The notes below the pieces were generated by a model. It worked only from the letters and a program-made list of their open reading frames with translations, was not told the origin of the DNA and ran no database searches. Positions 52,635 to 61,481 of a stretch of DNA of 64,000 nucleotides are shown piece after piece; position 1 is the stretch's first letter; every line of letters starts with the position of its first letter. The stretch is from Pseudomonadota bacterium (lineage in GTDB: Bacteria > Pseudomonadota > Gammaproteobacteria > Burkholderiales > Rhodocyclaceae). The position numbers were made by a program, and so were the translations under genes. Location of the stretch: contig JAGTRS010000003.1 of the NCBI GenBank assembly GCA_018262195.1, positions 62,001 to 126,000 of the forward strand, in the 5' to 3' direction.

Positions 52635-53099
52635 ATGAAAAAACTGTCAATGTTCGCGGCTACGCTGATGTTTTCGGCCGGTGTTTTCGCCGGTGCTGCC
52701 GACAACGTGTCCGTGCAGGACCCCTATGTTCGTCTGGCGCCACCCAATGCGCCGGCTACGGGTGCCTTCATGGTGATCAAGAACAACGGCGACAAGGACA
52801 TCAAGGTTCTCAAGGCTGACAATCCGGTTTCCAAAGTGACCGAACTGCATACCCATCTTAACGAAGGTGGGGTCATGAAAATGCGTCCGGTCCCGGCCAT
52901 CGACATCAAGGCCAAGGGTGAAGCGGTACTCAAGCCGGGTGGTCTGCATGTCATGCTGATCGATCTCAAGGCGCCGATGAAGGAAGGCGATGTGGTGCCG
53001 ATCACGCTGATTTTTGATGATGGCAGCGCCAAGCAGGTCGATGCCAAGGTGGTTCGGCCAATGGCTGCAGGCATGCCGATGTCGGAGCATAAACACTGA
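52635..53099 (+). CDS. PCuAC-type periplasmic copper chaperone (DUF461)
   Basis: 154 residues from ATG 52635, with AAAGG just upstream; ATG 52617 overlaps Sco and has no better site. Signal peptide to AGVFAGA. The copper motif is complete: ELHTHLNEGGVMKMRPV and GGLHVMLIDLKAP. A Met/His-rich tail (AAGMPMSEHKH) may bind further copper. It hands Cu(I) to Sco or to a Cu-A apoprotein. Last gene of the three-gene copper operon. Confidence 0.93.
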   Translation: MKKLSMFAATLMFSAGVFAGAADNVSVQDPYVRLAPPNAPATGAFMVIKNNGDKDIKVLKADNPVSKVTELHTHLNEGGVMKMRPVPAIDIKAKGEAVLKPGGLHVMLIDLKAPMKEGDVVPITLIFDDGSAKQVDAKVVRPMAAGMPMSEHKH

Positions 53100-53140
53100 G
53101 CATTGGCTGTTGCCGGTAGCGGGTTATTTGTCTCCGGAAG

Positions 53141-53175
53141 GGGGCGTCCAGCGAAATGCCGGGCGCCCCTTTTTT
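53141..53175 (+). terminator. Terminator of the copper operon
   Basis: GGGGCG (53141-53146) pairs with CGCCCC (53164-53169) with further inner pairing, followed by TTTTTT. Confidence 0.85.
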
Positions 53176-53189
53176 CTGTTTAAGCAGAG

Positions 53190-56100
53190 TCAGTCAATCG
53201 GCAGCGACTTGATCGATGCGTCGAGGTTGATCATGTTGGCCGGCATCGGTTTGGCCATGTAATAGCCTTGGGCGAAGTTACAGTTCAGCGCCGATAGCGC
53301 ATCGTACTGTTCCTTCGTTTCAACGCCTTCGGCAATCACCGAAAGGTGAAGGCTGTTGGCCAGAGCCATGATGGCGGTCACGATCGCCCGGTCGTTTTCA
53401 TTGACCGTCATGTCCGTGATGAAAGAACGGTCGATCTTCAGGGTGTCGACGGGGAAGCGCTTGAGGTAGGCCAGGCTGGAGTAACCCGTGCCAAAGTCGT
53501 CGATCGACAGGCGGAAACCGCGACTGCTCAGGTTTTGCAGCGTGCCGAGGGCAAGTTCTCCATCCTGCATGATCACCGTTTCAGTAATTTCCAGTTCGAT
53601 TCGATCCGGTGTCAGGTCATAGTCGGCGAGTACCCCGCAAATCCCCTCAGTGAGCTTCGGATCGTTGAACTGGATGGGCGATAGATTGAGCGCCAGGATG
53701 GGGGGGGTTAAACCCTGGTCAATCCAGCTTCGCAATTGCGAACAGGCGTGACGAAGAACGATGGTCCCGATTTCGCCGATCAGGCCGCTTTCCTCTGCCA
53801 CGGTGATGAACTGAGCCGGGCCGACCAGCCCCTTGGTGGGGTGGTTCCAGCGAACCAGCGCCTCGTAGGAGGTAATGCGGTGGGTTTTCAGGTTGATAAC
53901 CGGTTGATAGTGCACCTCGAATTCGTTCCGGTCGATGGCGCGACGGAGGTCGGACTCTATCTGGAAGTAATTGTCAGCGGCGGCATTCATCTCCGCCGTG
54001 AAGTAGCAATAGGTATTCCTGCCGTTGGCTTTGGCCTGATACATCGCGGTATCGGCATTACGCATCAGGGCGTTCACTGTCACCCCGTCGTTTGGATAAA
54101 AACAGATGCCGATGGATGGTGTGACGAACAATTCGTGCCCGTCGATGCGGATCGGCGGGCGCAGGGAATCGAGAATTTTTGACGCGAGCTTGCCGGCCTG
54201 GGCTTCATTGTTCTTGAACGGCAGGACGATCATGAACTCGTCGCCGCCCAGGCGGGCGATCGTGTCATTGGAGCGAAGTGTTTCAGTCAATCGGCTGGCC
54301 ACTCTCTTGAGCAGTGTGTCGCCGATGTGGTGGCCAAGGGAATCGTTGATCGTCTTGAAGCGATCCAGATCGATGAACAAGACGGCAACTTTGGTGCCCT
54401 CCTGAGCCGCATTCTCCATTGCCTCGCCGAGCCGTTGCTGAAGCAAGGTGCGGTTGGCAAGTCCGGTCAGTGCGTCATGATGGGCCAGATAGCGTAACTT
54501 GCCTTCGATGCGCCGGCGCTCGAGTACTTCGCTTTCGAGTTCACTGGTTCGTTCCTTGACGCGCAGTTCCAGTTCATCCCTGGAGCGTAGCAGCGCATCT
54601 TCGGCTCGTTTGCGTTCGGTGATGTCGCTGGCAACGAAGAGGAAACCTTGGGCATTTCTGTCTTCAGGATGCAAGGCCGAGATCGAGAGCTCGACTGTAA
54701 ATTTCTCGCCATCTTTTCGCTGGAAGGTCCAGTGTCCCTGGTCTACCGAGCCAAGTCGAACCCTGGCCAGCAATGCGTCAATATCCGTGACTGGTTCGAA
54801 GCCAATCTCGCTTGTTAGCGCCCGGCGACGTTCCCGGACTTCTTCACGCAGGAAAAAACACTCGACGGGGGTTCGTCCCAGCAATTCCGAGGAAGAGTAG
54901 CCGAGCATCTGCTCGGTTGCCGGATTGGATGAGATGACCCGGCCTTCGCTATCGGTCGACAGGATCATCAACTTTGCACTATTGAGAATCGCCCTCTGCA
55001 GCATGACGGATTCCCGCAGGGACTCCTCTGCCACCTTGCGTGAGGTGATGTCTTCGTAGTTCCAGATGGAGCCATCGTTCGGATGGGCCGGGTCAATGGC
55101 ACGACCAGTGATACGTAGCCAGATCGGGTCCCCGTTCTGGCGTCGGTGAACGATTTCGGCAACGAAGGTTTCGCCTCTGCCGAGAATCTCGTAGGCTTTC
55201 GCGCCGGTTTCAGTATGCGATTTTTCGGAAAAGTACGTTATTCGCGTCGGTTTGCCCGTCAACTCGCCAGGGCCATAGCCATACAGCTCCTCGAATCGGC
55301 GATTGCATTGCTGAAATACACGGTTCTTGATGAAGGCAATGCCAGCAACACAGTGATCGAATATCAGGCGCTGGTCGAGATAAGCCTTCTTCAGTTCTTC
55401 TTCAGCGTGTTTGAAGGCTGTGCGGTCCTCGGCAATCCAGAAGACTCCCATCGATGGATCGCTCGCATCGGCCACGTAGCCGATCAGGTTGATCCAGATG
55501 TCGCTGCCATCCTGGCGGCGCATGTAGAGCTCGGTCTGGAATGGTTTGGCCTGGAAAAGGGCGGGGGCGGCGCGTCGATTGAGGTCCGTATGTTCTTCAG
55601 CGGATCGGTAAAGGGACGAAGTATCCACGCCGATTCCGTTTTCTCCGGGGAAACCGAACAGATTGCCAAAGCGCTGGTTGTAGCGAACAATTTTCCGATC
55701 ACGAGTAACGACAATGCCCACTGATGAATTGGCCATCAGCGCTTCCATTTCGCGCGACGATTTTTCCAGCGCATCCCGGGTGCTGACGGCCTCGGTGATG
55801 TCGGCGGTAATCCAGACGATTCCACGACTGGGGTCGTTGGGGTCAATCGCTTTCGCAAACAGCTGGCACCAGATCAGGTGGCCATCTTTTCTCCTGAACT
55901 GTTTTGTCGCACTAAATGATTTTCCAGCCGAGAGCAGAGGGGAGGATTGACGGTTCAGTTCTTCGTGGCTTTCCTCGCTTGCATGAAGATTGGCGGTAGC
56001 CATGCCACGCAATTCGTCCGAGCTGTAGCCGACGATTTCCTCGAAACGCCGGTTGCTGCGCAGGACAGTGCGATGGCCGGTAAACACAATGCCAACGGAA

Positions 56101-56516
56101 GCATTGTTGAAAATGCTTTGTAGCTCCTGCAGGGTTTCATGAAGATTCCGTTCAGCCTGCTTTCGCTCCGATATGTCGTTGATGATCCAAATTGTTCCCT
56201 CCGCAGGGCGCTCGGGATCAACGATATACGCCACGGCATCAGCCCAGAAAGTATGGCCGTGGTGGTGCCTGAGCTGGATTTCATGGTGAAACGGCTTGCC
56301 GGATGACAGGATTGGGCCAGCGAGTCGGCCCAAGGATTCATAGTCAGCATCTGTCGGTAAAAGAAGTCTTGCCGGCATGCCGATGACTTCGCTGTCGAAT
56401 CCGAAGATCTCTGAAAATTTGGCGTTGTGCCGAAGCATTTCGCCATTTTTTGTGTAAAGGATTCCCACAGGCGCGTTCGTCATGAGCGCCTGATACTCTC
56501 GTTCTGCGTCCAGCAA
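53190..56516 (-). CDS. Five-PAS diguanylate cyclase/phosphodiesterase (GGDEF-EAL)
   Basis: 1108 residues, no TM segment, so cytosolic. Start TTG at 56516 with GGAGA upstream. Five PAS repeats (about 5-120, 125-240, 245-365, 370-490, 500-640), each opening with a xxNAPVGI- or NSSVGI-like helix except the last. GGDEF at 757-761 (RLGGDEF) and EAL at 885-887 (EALVRWNHP) are followed by NLSPIQF, EITETVI, IDDFGTGYSSL and VIAEGVET. Both catalytic domains look active. No haem or flavin ligand pattern is evident by eye, so the signal is unknown. Convergent with the copper operon. Confidence 0.93.
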   Translation of the reverse strand: MLDAEREYQALMTNAPVGILYTKNGEMLRHNAKFSEIFGFDSEVIGMPARLLLPTDADYESLGRLAGPILSSGKPFHHEIQLRHHHGHTFWADAVAYIVDPERPAEGTIWIINDISERKQAERNLHETLQELQSIFNNASVGIVFTGHRTVLRSNRRFEEIVGYSSDELRGMATANLHASEESHEELNRQSSPLLSAGKSFSATKQFRRKDGHLIWCQLFAKAIDPNDPSRGIVWITADITEAVSTRDALEKSSREMEALMANSSVGIVVTRDRKIVRYNQRFGNLFGFPGENGIGVDTSSLYRSAEEHTDLNRRAAPALFQAKPFQTELYMRRQDGSDIWINLIGYVADASDPSMGVFWIAEDRTAFKHAEEELKKAYLDQRLIFDHCVAGIAFIKNRVFQQCNRRFEELYGYGPGELTGKPTRITYFSEKSHTETGAKAYEILGRGETFVAEIVHRRQNGDPIWLRITGRAIDPAHPNDGSIWNYEDITSRKVAEESLRESVMLQRAILNSAKLMILSTDSEGRVISSNPATEQMLGYSSSELLGRTPVECFFLREEVRERRRALTSEIGFEPVTDIDALLARVRLGSVDQGHWTFQRKDGEKFTVELSISALHPEDRNAQGFLFVASDITERKRAEDALLRSRDELELRVKERTSELESEVLERRRIEGKLRYLAHHDALTGLANRTLLQQRLGEAMENAAQEGTKVAVLFIDLDRFKTINDSLGHHIGDTLLKRVASRLTETLRSNDTIARLGGDEFMIVLPFKNNEAQAGKLASKILDSLRPPIRIDGHELFVTPSIGICFYPNDGVTVNALMRNADTAMYQAKANGRNTYCYFTAEMNAAADNYFQIESDLRRAIDRNEFEVHYQPVINLKTHRITSYEALVRWNHPTKGLVGPAQFITVAEESGLIGEIGTIVLRHACSQLRSWIDQGLTPPILALNLSPIQFNDPKLTEGICGVLADYDLTPDRIELEITETVIMQDGELALGTLQNLSSRGFRLSIDDFGTGYSSLAYLKRFPVDTLKIDRSFITDMTVNENDRAIVTAIMALANSLHLSVIAEGVETKEQYDALSALNCNFAQGYYMAKPMPANMINLDASIKSLPID

Positions 56517-56761
56517 TTAAGTCTCCACTACGTGGTGTGTATGAATATTTTTATAGTTGTTTATTTATGTTTTCTTTTCACAGTCTATTTTCTTTACTTA
56601 AGTCATACAAGTAAATGCGAATGTAGTTTTTCGCTGACGCCCATCCGTGAACGAAATAATGCCTTTCGCATGGCGTGCTCGCTTGATACAGGCAGCATTA
56701 CGCGGAAGGTGTTGTCGTTGTGTTTTTGGCTCTTTGGCGGATGCCGGTCAGGCGGCTCGAC

Positions 56762-57295
56762 TCAAGTCTTGACCGGCCGTTTTGATAGTTTGCGTTGCAG
56801 CGTGCGTCGATGCATTTTCAAGGCACGTGCCGTGGCTGAAATGTTGCCGTCGTTTTCGTTGAGGACGCGCTGGATGTGCTCCCATTCCAGGCGGTCGACA
56901 GATAGCGGTTCATCCGAGGCAGGGACGTCGAAATCCGGTCCGCCGTCGTCATCAAAGGCCGACAGGATGGCTTCAATCTCGACCGGTTTTGCCAGGTACT
57001 GGATGGCGCCCAGCTTGACGGCGTCGACCGCGGTGGCAATGCTGGCGTAGCCGGTCAGTACGACAATACGGCAATCCGGGTTGCTTTCGAGCAGTGGCGG
57101 AATCAGGGCCAGGCCCGAGCTGCCGTTCAGGTTGAGGTCGAGGACGACGCGCGCCGGATTCAGTTCGCGGGCCAATTCGAGTGCCGATGCGGAATCCTGA
57201 GCACCACGCGCTGGGCATCCGCGCCGCTCCATGGTGCGAACCAGAATGGCATTGAAACTGGGGTCGTCGTCGATGATCAGCGTCATTTCATTCAT
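56762..57295 (-). CDS. regA: RegA/PrrA/ActR-type response regulator
   Basis: 177 residues. Receiver domain with the acidic pair in LIIDDDPSF and phospho-Asp in RVVLDLNLNGSSG, and Lys in YLAKPVE. A Pro/Asp-rich linker follows. The Fis-type helix-turn-helix reads NISATARALKMHRRTLQRKL, the RegA hallmark. It controls redox-linked operons (respiration, denitrification). Four-base overlap with the kinase gene. Confidence 0.92.
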   Translation of the reverse strand: MNEMTLIIDDDPSFNAILVRTMERRGCPARGAQDSASALELARELNPARVVLDLNLNGSSGLALIPPLLESNPDCRIVVLTGYASIATAVDAVKLGAIQYLAKPVEIEAILSAFDDDGGPDFDVPASDEPLSVDRLEWEHIQRVLNENDGNISATARALKMHRRTLQRKLSKRPVKT

Positions 57296-58551
57296 GCTTT
57301 TATCCGTGGCAGTTCGATGCGGGCAAGGGCGCCGCCTTCTTCCGGGTTGCTCAGGGTCAGTGTGCCGCCGAGCTGTTCGATGGCGCTACGGGTCAGCATC
57401 AGGCCGACACCGCTGCCGCGTTCATGGGCCGGGAAACTGGCCTGTCCGCCTTGCTCCAGTACTTCCGTCGGGAAACCGGGGCCGTGGTCACGGATGTCGA
57501 TGCACAGGGTGGCTGTGCACCAGCTGAGGCGGATTTCCAGTGGGCTGGTTGTTGCGTTGGCTGCATTGTTGAGCAGGTTGAGAACAGCCTGCTCAAGCCT
57601 CGGATCGGCGATGATTTCAGGGGCTGTGCCGTCACTGGCAACGATCAGTCGGCTGCTGGCCTGCGGCCGCGCGGCATGCCAGCGCTGGCGCAGGTTGTCC
57701 AGCCAGCGATTTGCTGCATGCAGCGGCGCATTTTCCAATCGTTCTGCACCGGCGCGGCGCGACAAGCCGGTGATGATTTCCTTGCAGACACCGATCTGCT
57801 GGCGGAGCAGGGCGATGTCTTCACGCACCGGTTGGCTCAGGCCGGGATCGTTGGCCAGTTCTCCGGCGAGCAGGGCCATCGTGCCAAGCGGCGTGCCGAG
57901 TTCGTGGGCGGCGCCGGCGGCCAGGGTACCCATGGCCATGACCCGTTCATCGCGCAGAGCCTGTTCGCGGGCGGTGGCCAGTTCTGCGTCGCGCTCGCGG
58001 ATCTGGCGGGTCATGCGGATGATGATCCAGCCGATCATGGCAGCGGAGAGGACAAAGATCAGCCACATGCCGATCAGGTGCAGGCGAGTGGCGCGTGTCG
58101 CATCCGGCATCGGTAGCGGCAGGTAAAAGACCATCAGTAGCGAATAGGCAGCGATGGCGGCGGCACAGATGATGGCTGCAAAGCGTGCCGGCAGCGTCAG
58201 GGCGGCGATGGCGACGGGGGGCAGGAGCAGCGATACCAGCGGGTTGGCGGCACCGCCGCTGAAGAAGACGACTGCGGTCAGCGCGCCGATGTCGAAAAGT
58301 AGTTGAACGAACAATTCGCAGGCGCTGGCGGTTTTTGACCGGATTACTCGCCACTGGGCAAATGCATTGAACAGCCCGGCAATGACGACGATGCCAAGCA
58401 AGGGAATTTGAGGCACCGGAATGTCGAGCAGGCCGGGAACGAGAAAGATCAGTTGCGTCAATGCGGCGAGTACGACCCAGCGGCTTGCGACCAGTCGACG
58501 CAGGTTGGCCAGATGCTCGGAGTTTTCGTTGGTGCAGGGCGTTGTTGCCAT
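57292..58551 (-). CDS. regB: RegB/PrrB-type redox sensor histidine kinase
   Basis: 419 residues. Six TM helices (about 20-180) include FFSGGAANPLVSLLL, matching the quinone-sensing GGxxNP loop. H-box is GAAHELGTPLGTMALL. The redox Cys is kept in IGVCKEIITGLSRRAG. ATP-binding boxes are NLLNNAANA, DHGPGF and ERGSGVGLML. It senses quinone redox state and phosphorylates RegA. The nearby nos cluster and cytochrome are natural targets, though not shown. Confidence 0.93.
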   Translation of the reverse strand: MATTPCTNENSEHLANLRRLVASRWVVLAALTQLIFLVPGLLDIPVPQIPLLGIVVIAGLFNAFAQWRVIRSKTASACELFVQLLFDIGALTAVVFFSGGAANPLVSLLLPPVAIAALTLPARFAAIICAAAIAAYSLLMVFYLPLPMPDATRATRLHLIGMWLIFVLSAAMIGWIIIRMTRQIRERDAELATAREQALRDERVMAMGTLAAGAAHELGTPLGTMALLAGELANDPGLSQPVREDIALLRQQIGVCKEIITGLSRRAGAERLENAPLHAANRWLDNLRQRWHAARPQASSRLIVASDGTAPEIIADPRLEQAVLNLLNNAANATTSPLEIRLSWCTATLCIDIRDHGPGFPTEVLEQGGQASFPAHERGSGVGLMLTRSAIEQLGGTLTLSNPEEGGALARIELPRIKA

Positions 58552-58638
58552 GGGGTGAATTATGCGTGATTTGTGTCAATTTTCAGTCGCTTGCAAGATG
58601 CGACAATTCGCCGCAGCCTTCTTCGGAGTCTTTATTGC

Positions 58639-59301
58639 ATGTTGCGTCACTTACGGAATTCTCTATTGCTGGTGCTGCTGATGGCGAGCCTGTCGGTCTC
58701 TGCTGCCGATCTTGAGAAAGGCAAGGAAATCAACGGCACCTGTGCCGCTTGCCATAGCGATAATGGGCAGGGTGGCAAGAGGGGCGAGTACCCGCGCATT
58801 GCCGGCCAGCAGGTGAAATACATCGAAAGCCAGTTGAGAAATTTCCGGGCGCGAACCCGAGTAAATATTCCGATGTTTCCCTATACACAGGAACGGGAGT
58901 TGTCGGATACGGACATCAAGGATATTTCTGCCTACCTGAGCGGGATAGAGTTGGACACCAGGATGCCCACCTACACCGGCAAGGAGGACGCATTGACCAA
59001 GCTGCTGATGGCGGAAAAAGTGATGATCATTCCGCGCGCCGAGGGCGATCTGGCCAATGGTGAAAAGATTTACCAGAAGCAGTGTGCCGCCTGTCATGGC
59101 AAGGCGGGCAAGGGGCGTGGCATGTTCCCGATGCTGGTCGGGCAGTACACGAATTATCTGCAGCGTCAGGTAGACCTTTACCTGAAGGGCGACCGGCCGC
59201 ATGACGAAGAGGGCACGGTCGGCGTGCTGAACGGCCTGAAGGCGCAGGATATTCAGGATATTCTGGCTTACCTCACCTCAATTCAGGAACCCAAGGAATG
59301 A
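58639..59301 (+). CDS. Cytochrome c4-like diheme protein
   Basis: 220 residues from ATG 58639, which gives a proper signal peptide (RNSLLLVLLMASLSVSAAD); a longer frame starts upstream without one. Two haem sites, CAACHSDNGQGG and CAACHGKAGKGRG, each followed by the KYIESQLRNFRARTR or NYLQRQVDLYL helix of c4 proteins. Met ligands are likely in NIPMFP and the second domain. Periplasmic electron carrier to oxidases or NosZ. Divergent from regB by 87 bp. Confidence 0.9.
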   Translation: MLRHLRNSLLLVLLMASLSVSAADLEKGKEINGTCAACHSDNGQGGKRGEYPRIAGQQVKYIESQLRNFRARTRVNIPMFPYTQERELSDTDIKDISAYLSGIELDTRMPTYTGKEDALTKLLMAEKVMIIPRAEGDLANGEKIYQKQCAACHGKAGKGRGMFPMLVGQYTNYLQRQVDLYLKGDRPHDEEGTVGVLNGLKAQDIQDILAYLTSIQEPKE

Positions 59302-59633
59302 AACGACTCGGCTTCACCCTGCTGGCTATGCTGGCTGTTTCGGGTGCATGGGCACATGGCCATTCCGGACCAATCGATGACAGCATGCCAGATGCCCAGA
59401 AAATCCGTTTCTGCGAGCGCGTCCGTGATCATGCGCTCCAGGCTTTCTACAATCGCGAACGCGGCCAGAAAATGCGGCTGTTCGATGAAGATGGCAGTGA
59501 TGGGGCGCGAATCACCAACCACATCATCAAGCGCATTTACGAGGAACCGCAGATTTCCAGCCCGAAGAAGGCAGAAACCTTCGGCCGGGCGACCTGCAAC
59601 GAAATGATGAGTTCAAGCACTGCTTCAGAGTAA
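59298..59633 (+). CDS. Exported hypothetical protein, 111 aa
   Basis: Overlaps the cytochrome stop by four bases (ATGA). Signal peptide to GAWAHGH; mature part about 92 residues, with two Cys (IRFCERVR, RATCNEMM) that could form a disulfide, and a charged helical middle. No domain known. Co-translation with the cytochrome suggests a linked periplasmic role. Confidence 0.65.
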   Translation: MKRLGFTLLAMLAVSGAWAHGHSGPIDDSMPDAQKIRFCERVRDHALQAFYNRERGQKMRLFDEDGSDGARITNHIIKRIYEEPQISSPKKAETFGRATCNEMMSSSTASE

Positions 59634-60173
59634 GAAGGGAATGAAACGCTTGGTCCGCTGCATATAGTCGGCATACGGCCGGCCGAAATAGGCCAGGCAT
59701 TCGCGTTCGTCAGTGATTGCGGTTAGCCAGAGGGAAAACGAGGCGATCCCCGCGATGATCGTGCCTATCATGCTCGGATCCTGAAAGTAGGCGCCCCAGG
59801 CTAGTGCCAGCAGGGACGTATACATCGGATGGCGGATGTGGCCGAAGATGCCGTGGGAGACGAGTTGGGTGGTTTTCTCGAACTCGTAGAACGTTCCGTC
59901 ATCACGCTTGGCATTGGCGGCGCCGTGGCGGCGCAGGGTGCGTATGCCTTCGATCACGAGAAAGATGCTGAGCAGCATCAGCATCCACGAAGTGAACTGG
60001 TGTGGCGAATAGGGATCGTTACCCCAGACCCCGCGATTGAGCACGATCAGGCCGAGTATGGCTTCCCAGGCAAAGAAACGGTAGAAACCGTGGCTACCCG
60101 GTTTGCGCAGTGATTTACGCGACAGCCAGATGACGACCAGTGTGCCAATCAGAAAAAGTATGGAATCGTTCAT
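59625..60173 (-). CDS. PEMT/ICMT-type membrane methyltransferase
   Basis: 182 residues with about five hydrophobic segments. The C-terminal half carries the family motif GIFGHIRHPMYTSLLALAWG and then DERECLAYFGRPYADYMQRT, the SAM-binding region of isoprenylcysteine/phospholipid methyltransferases. Substrate not evident. Stop overlaps the convergent small exported gene by nine bases. Next upstream on the same strand is an aminopeptidase, one base away. Confidence 0.82.
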   Translation of the reverse strand: MNDSILFLIGTLVVIWLSRKSLRKPGSHGFYRFFAWEAILGLIVLNRGVWGNDPYSPHQFTSWMLMLLSIFLVIEGIRTLRRHGAANAKRDDGTFYEFEKTTQLVSHGIFGHIRHPMYTSLLALAWGAYFQDPSMIGTIIAGIASFSLWLTAITDERECLAYFGRPYADYMQRTKRFIPFLL

Positions 60174-60174
60174 G

Positions 60175-61479
60175 TCAGTCTGTGAAGCTGGTGGTCAAGG
60201 CTGCAATCATGTAAGTGTGGTCGAGTACGCCGGCACTCTCGCGAATGCTGTGCATGGCCCACATCGGCGATCCGACGTCGACGCTGGGTATTCCTAGGCG
60301 GGAGGCGACGATGGGGCCGATGGTGCTGCCGCAGCCGAGATCGGTGCGGTGGGCATACTGCTGGCACGGCACGCCGGCTTTGGCGCAGATGGCCATGAAG
60401 CGGGCGGCGGTATCTGCGTTGGTGCTGTAACGCTGGTTGGCATTGCTCTTGATGACTGGTCCGGCGTTGACCACGGCATGGTGGCAGGGCTCATAGGCAG
60501 CCGGGAAATTGGGATGCCAGCCGTGGGCCATGTCGGCGCTGATGAAGAAACTCCGCGCCAGCATCCGACGTTGGTCCTCGCCATCGAGGCCGGCGCTGCT
60601 TGCCAGCCGGCTGATTACGTCGGAGACAAAACTGCCGCCGGCACCGGCGGCGCTCTCGCTGCCGACTTCTTCATGGTCGAAAAAAGCACACAGGCAGGTA
60701 GCCTGCGGCTCTTTCGTGGCAAGCAAGGCGCTCAGCGCAGCATGGCAGGAGGACAGGTTGTCGAGCTGGCTGTTGGCAATGAATTCGCGATCCACACCCC
60801 AGAAGCTGCCTTTTTGCGTGTCGTAGGCGTTCAGCTCCCAAGTCAGCAAGTCGCCCGGCTCGACACCGAGCAACTCGGCGATGGGCTGGCGGAAGCGCGC
60901 CTCGGCTTTGGTGCCATCTTCGGAAATGCCCAACAGCAGCGGCAGTTCGGTCTGTTTGTTGAACTTCAGGCCATTCTCGTTAACTTCCCGATTCATATGG
61001 ACGGCAAGGTTGGGCAGGCGCAGTAGCGGCTCGGCAAAGTGCACCAGCCGGGTTGTGAAACCGCCCGGCGTGCGGACATTGACCCGCCCGGCTAGTGACA
61101 GGTCACGGTCGGCAAAGGTGGCGAGGATGGGGCCACCGTAGATCTCGACGCCGAGCCTGACCATGCCGGCTGCGTCTTCGGCCGGTTTCGGCTTGAGGCG
61201 CAGGCCCGGTGAATCGGTATGGGCGCCGATCATCCGCAGGCCGGCGTCGGCAGCTCCCTGCTGGCCGACGATGAAGGCGATGATCGACGAGCCGCCGCGC
61301 ACGACGTAATGGCGAGCACCGGCGCTCAGCGTCCAGCGGTCAACTTCTTCAAGCCGGATGAAGCCTGCGGCCTGGAGCCGGGTTTCACAGGTCTGCACGG
61401 CATGCCACGGGCTGGGGCTGGCATCGATGAAGTCGAGCAGGTCCTGCGCCTGGGCGCGGGCGGTATCGGGAATGTTCAT
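60175..61479 (-). CDS. apeB: M18-family aspartyl aminopeptidase
   Basis: 434 residues. Metal and catalytic motifs are complete: GAHTDSPGLRLKP, FFDHEEVGSESAAGAGG, SADMAHGWHPNFPAAYEP and VGSPMWAMHSIRE. The enzyme is a cytosolic dodecameric zinc aminopeptidase preferring acidic N-terminal residues in this family. Three bases separate it from the lipase gene upstream. Confidence 0.93.
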   Translation of the reverse strand: MNIPDTARAQAQDLLDFIDASPSPWHAVQTCETRLQAAGFIRLEEVDRWTLSAGARHYVVRGGSSIIAFIVGQQGAADAGLRMIGAHTDSPGLRLKPKPAEDAAGMVRLGVEIYGGPILATFADRDLSLAGRVNVRTPGGFTTRLVHFAEPLLRLPNLAVHMNREVNENGLKFNKQTELPLLLGISEDGTKAEARFRQPIAELLGVEPGDLLTWELNAYDTQKGSFWGVDREFIANSQLDNLSSCHAALSALLATKEPQATCLCAFFDHEEVGSESAAGAGGSFVSDVISRLASSAGLDGEDQRRMLARSFFISADMAHGWHPNFPAAYEPCHHAVVNAGPVIKSNANQRYSTNADTAARFMAICAKAGVPCQQYAHRTDLGCGSTIGPIVASRLGIPSVDVGSPMWAMHSIRESAGVLDHTYMIAALTTSFTD

Positions 61480-61481
61480 GG

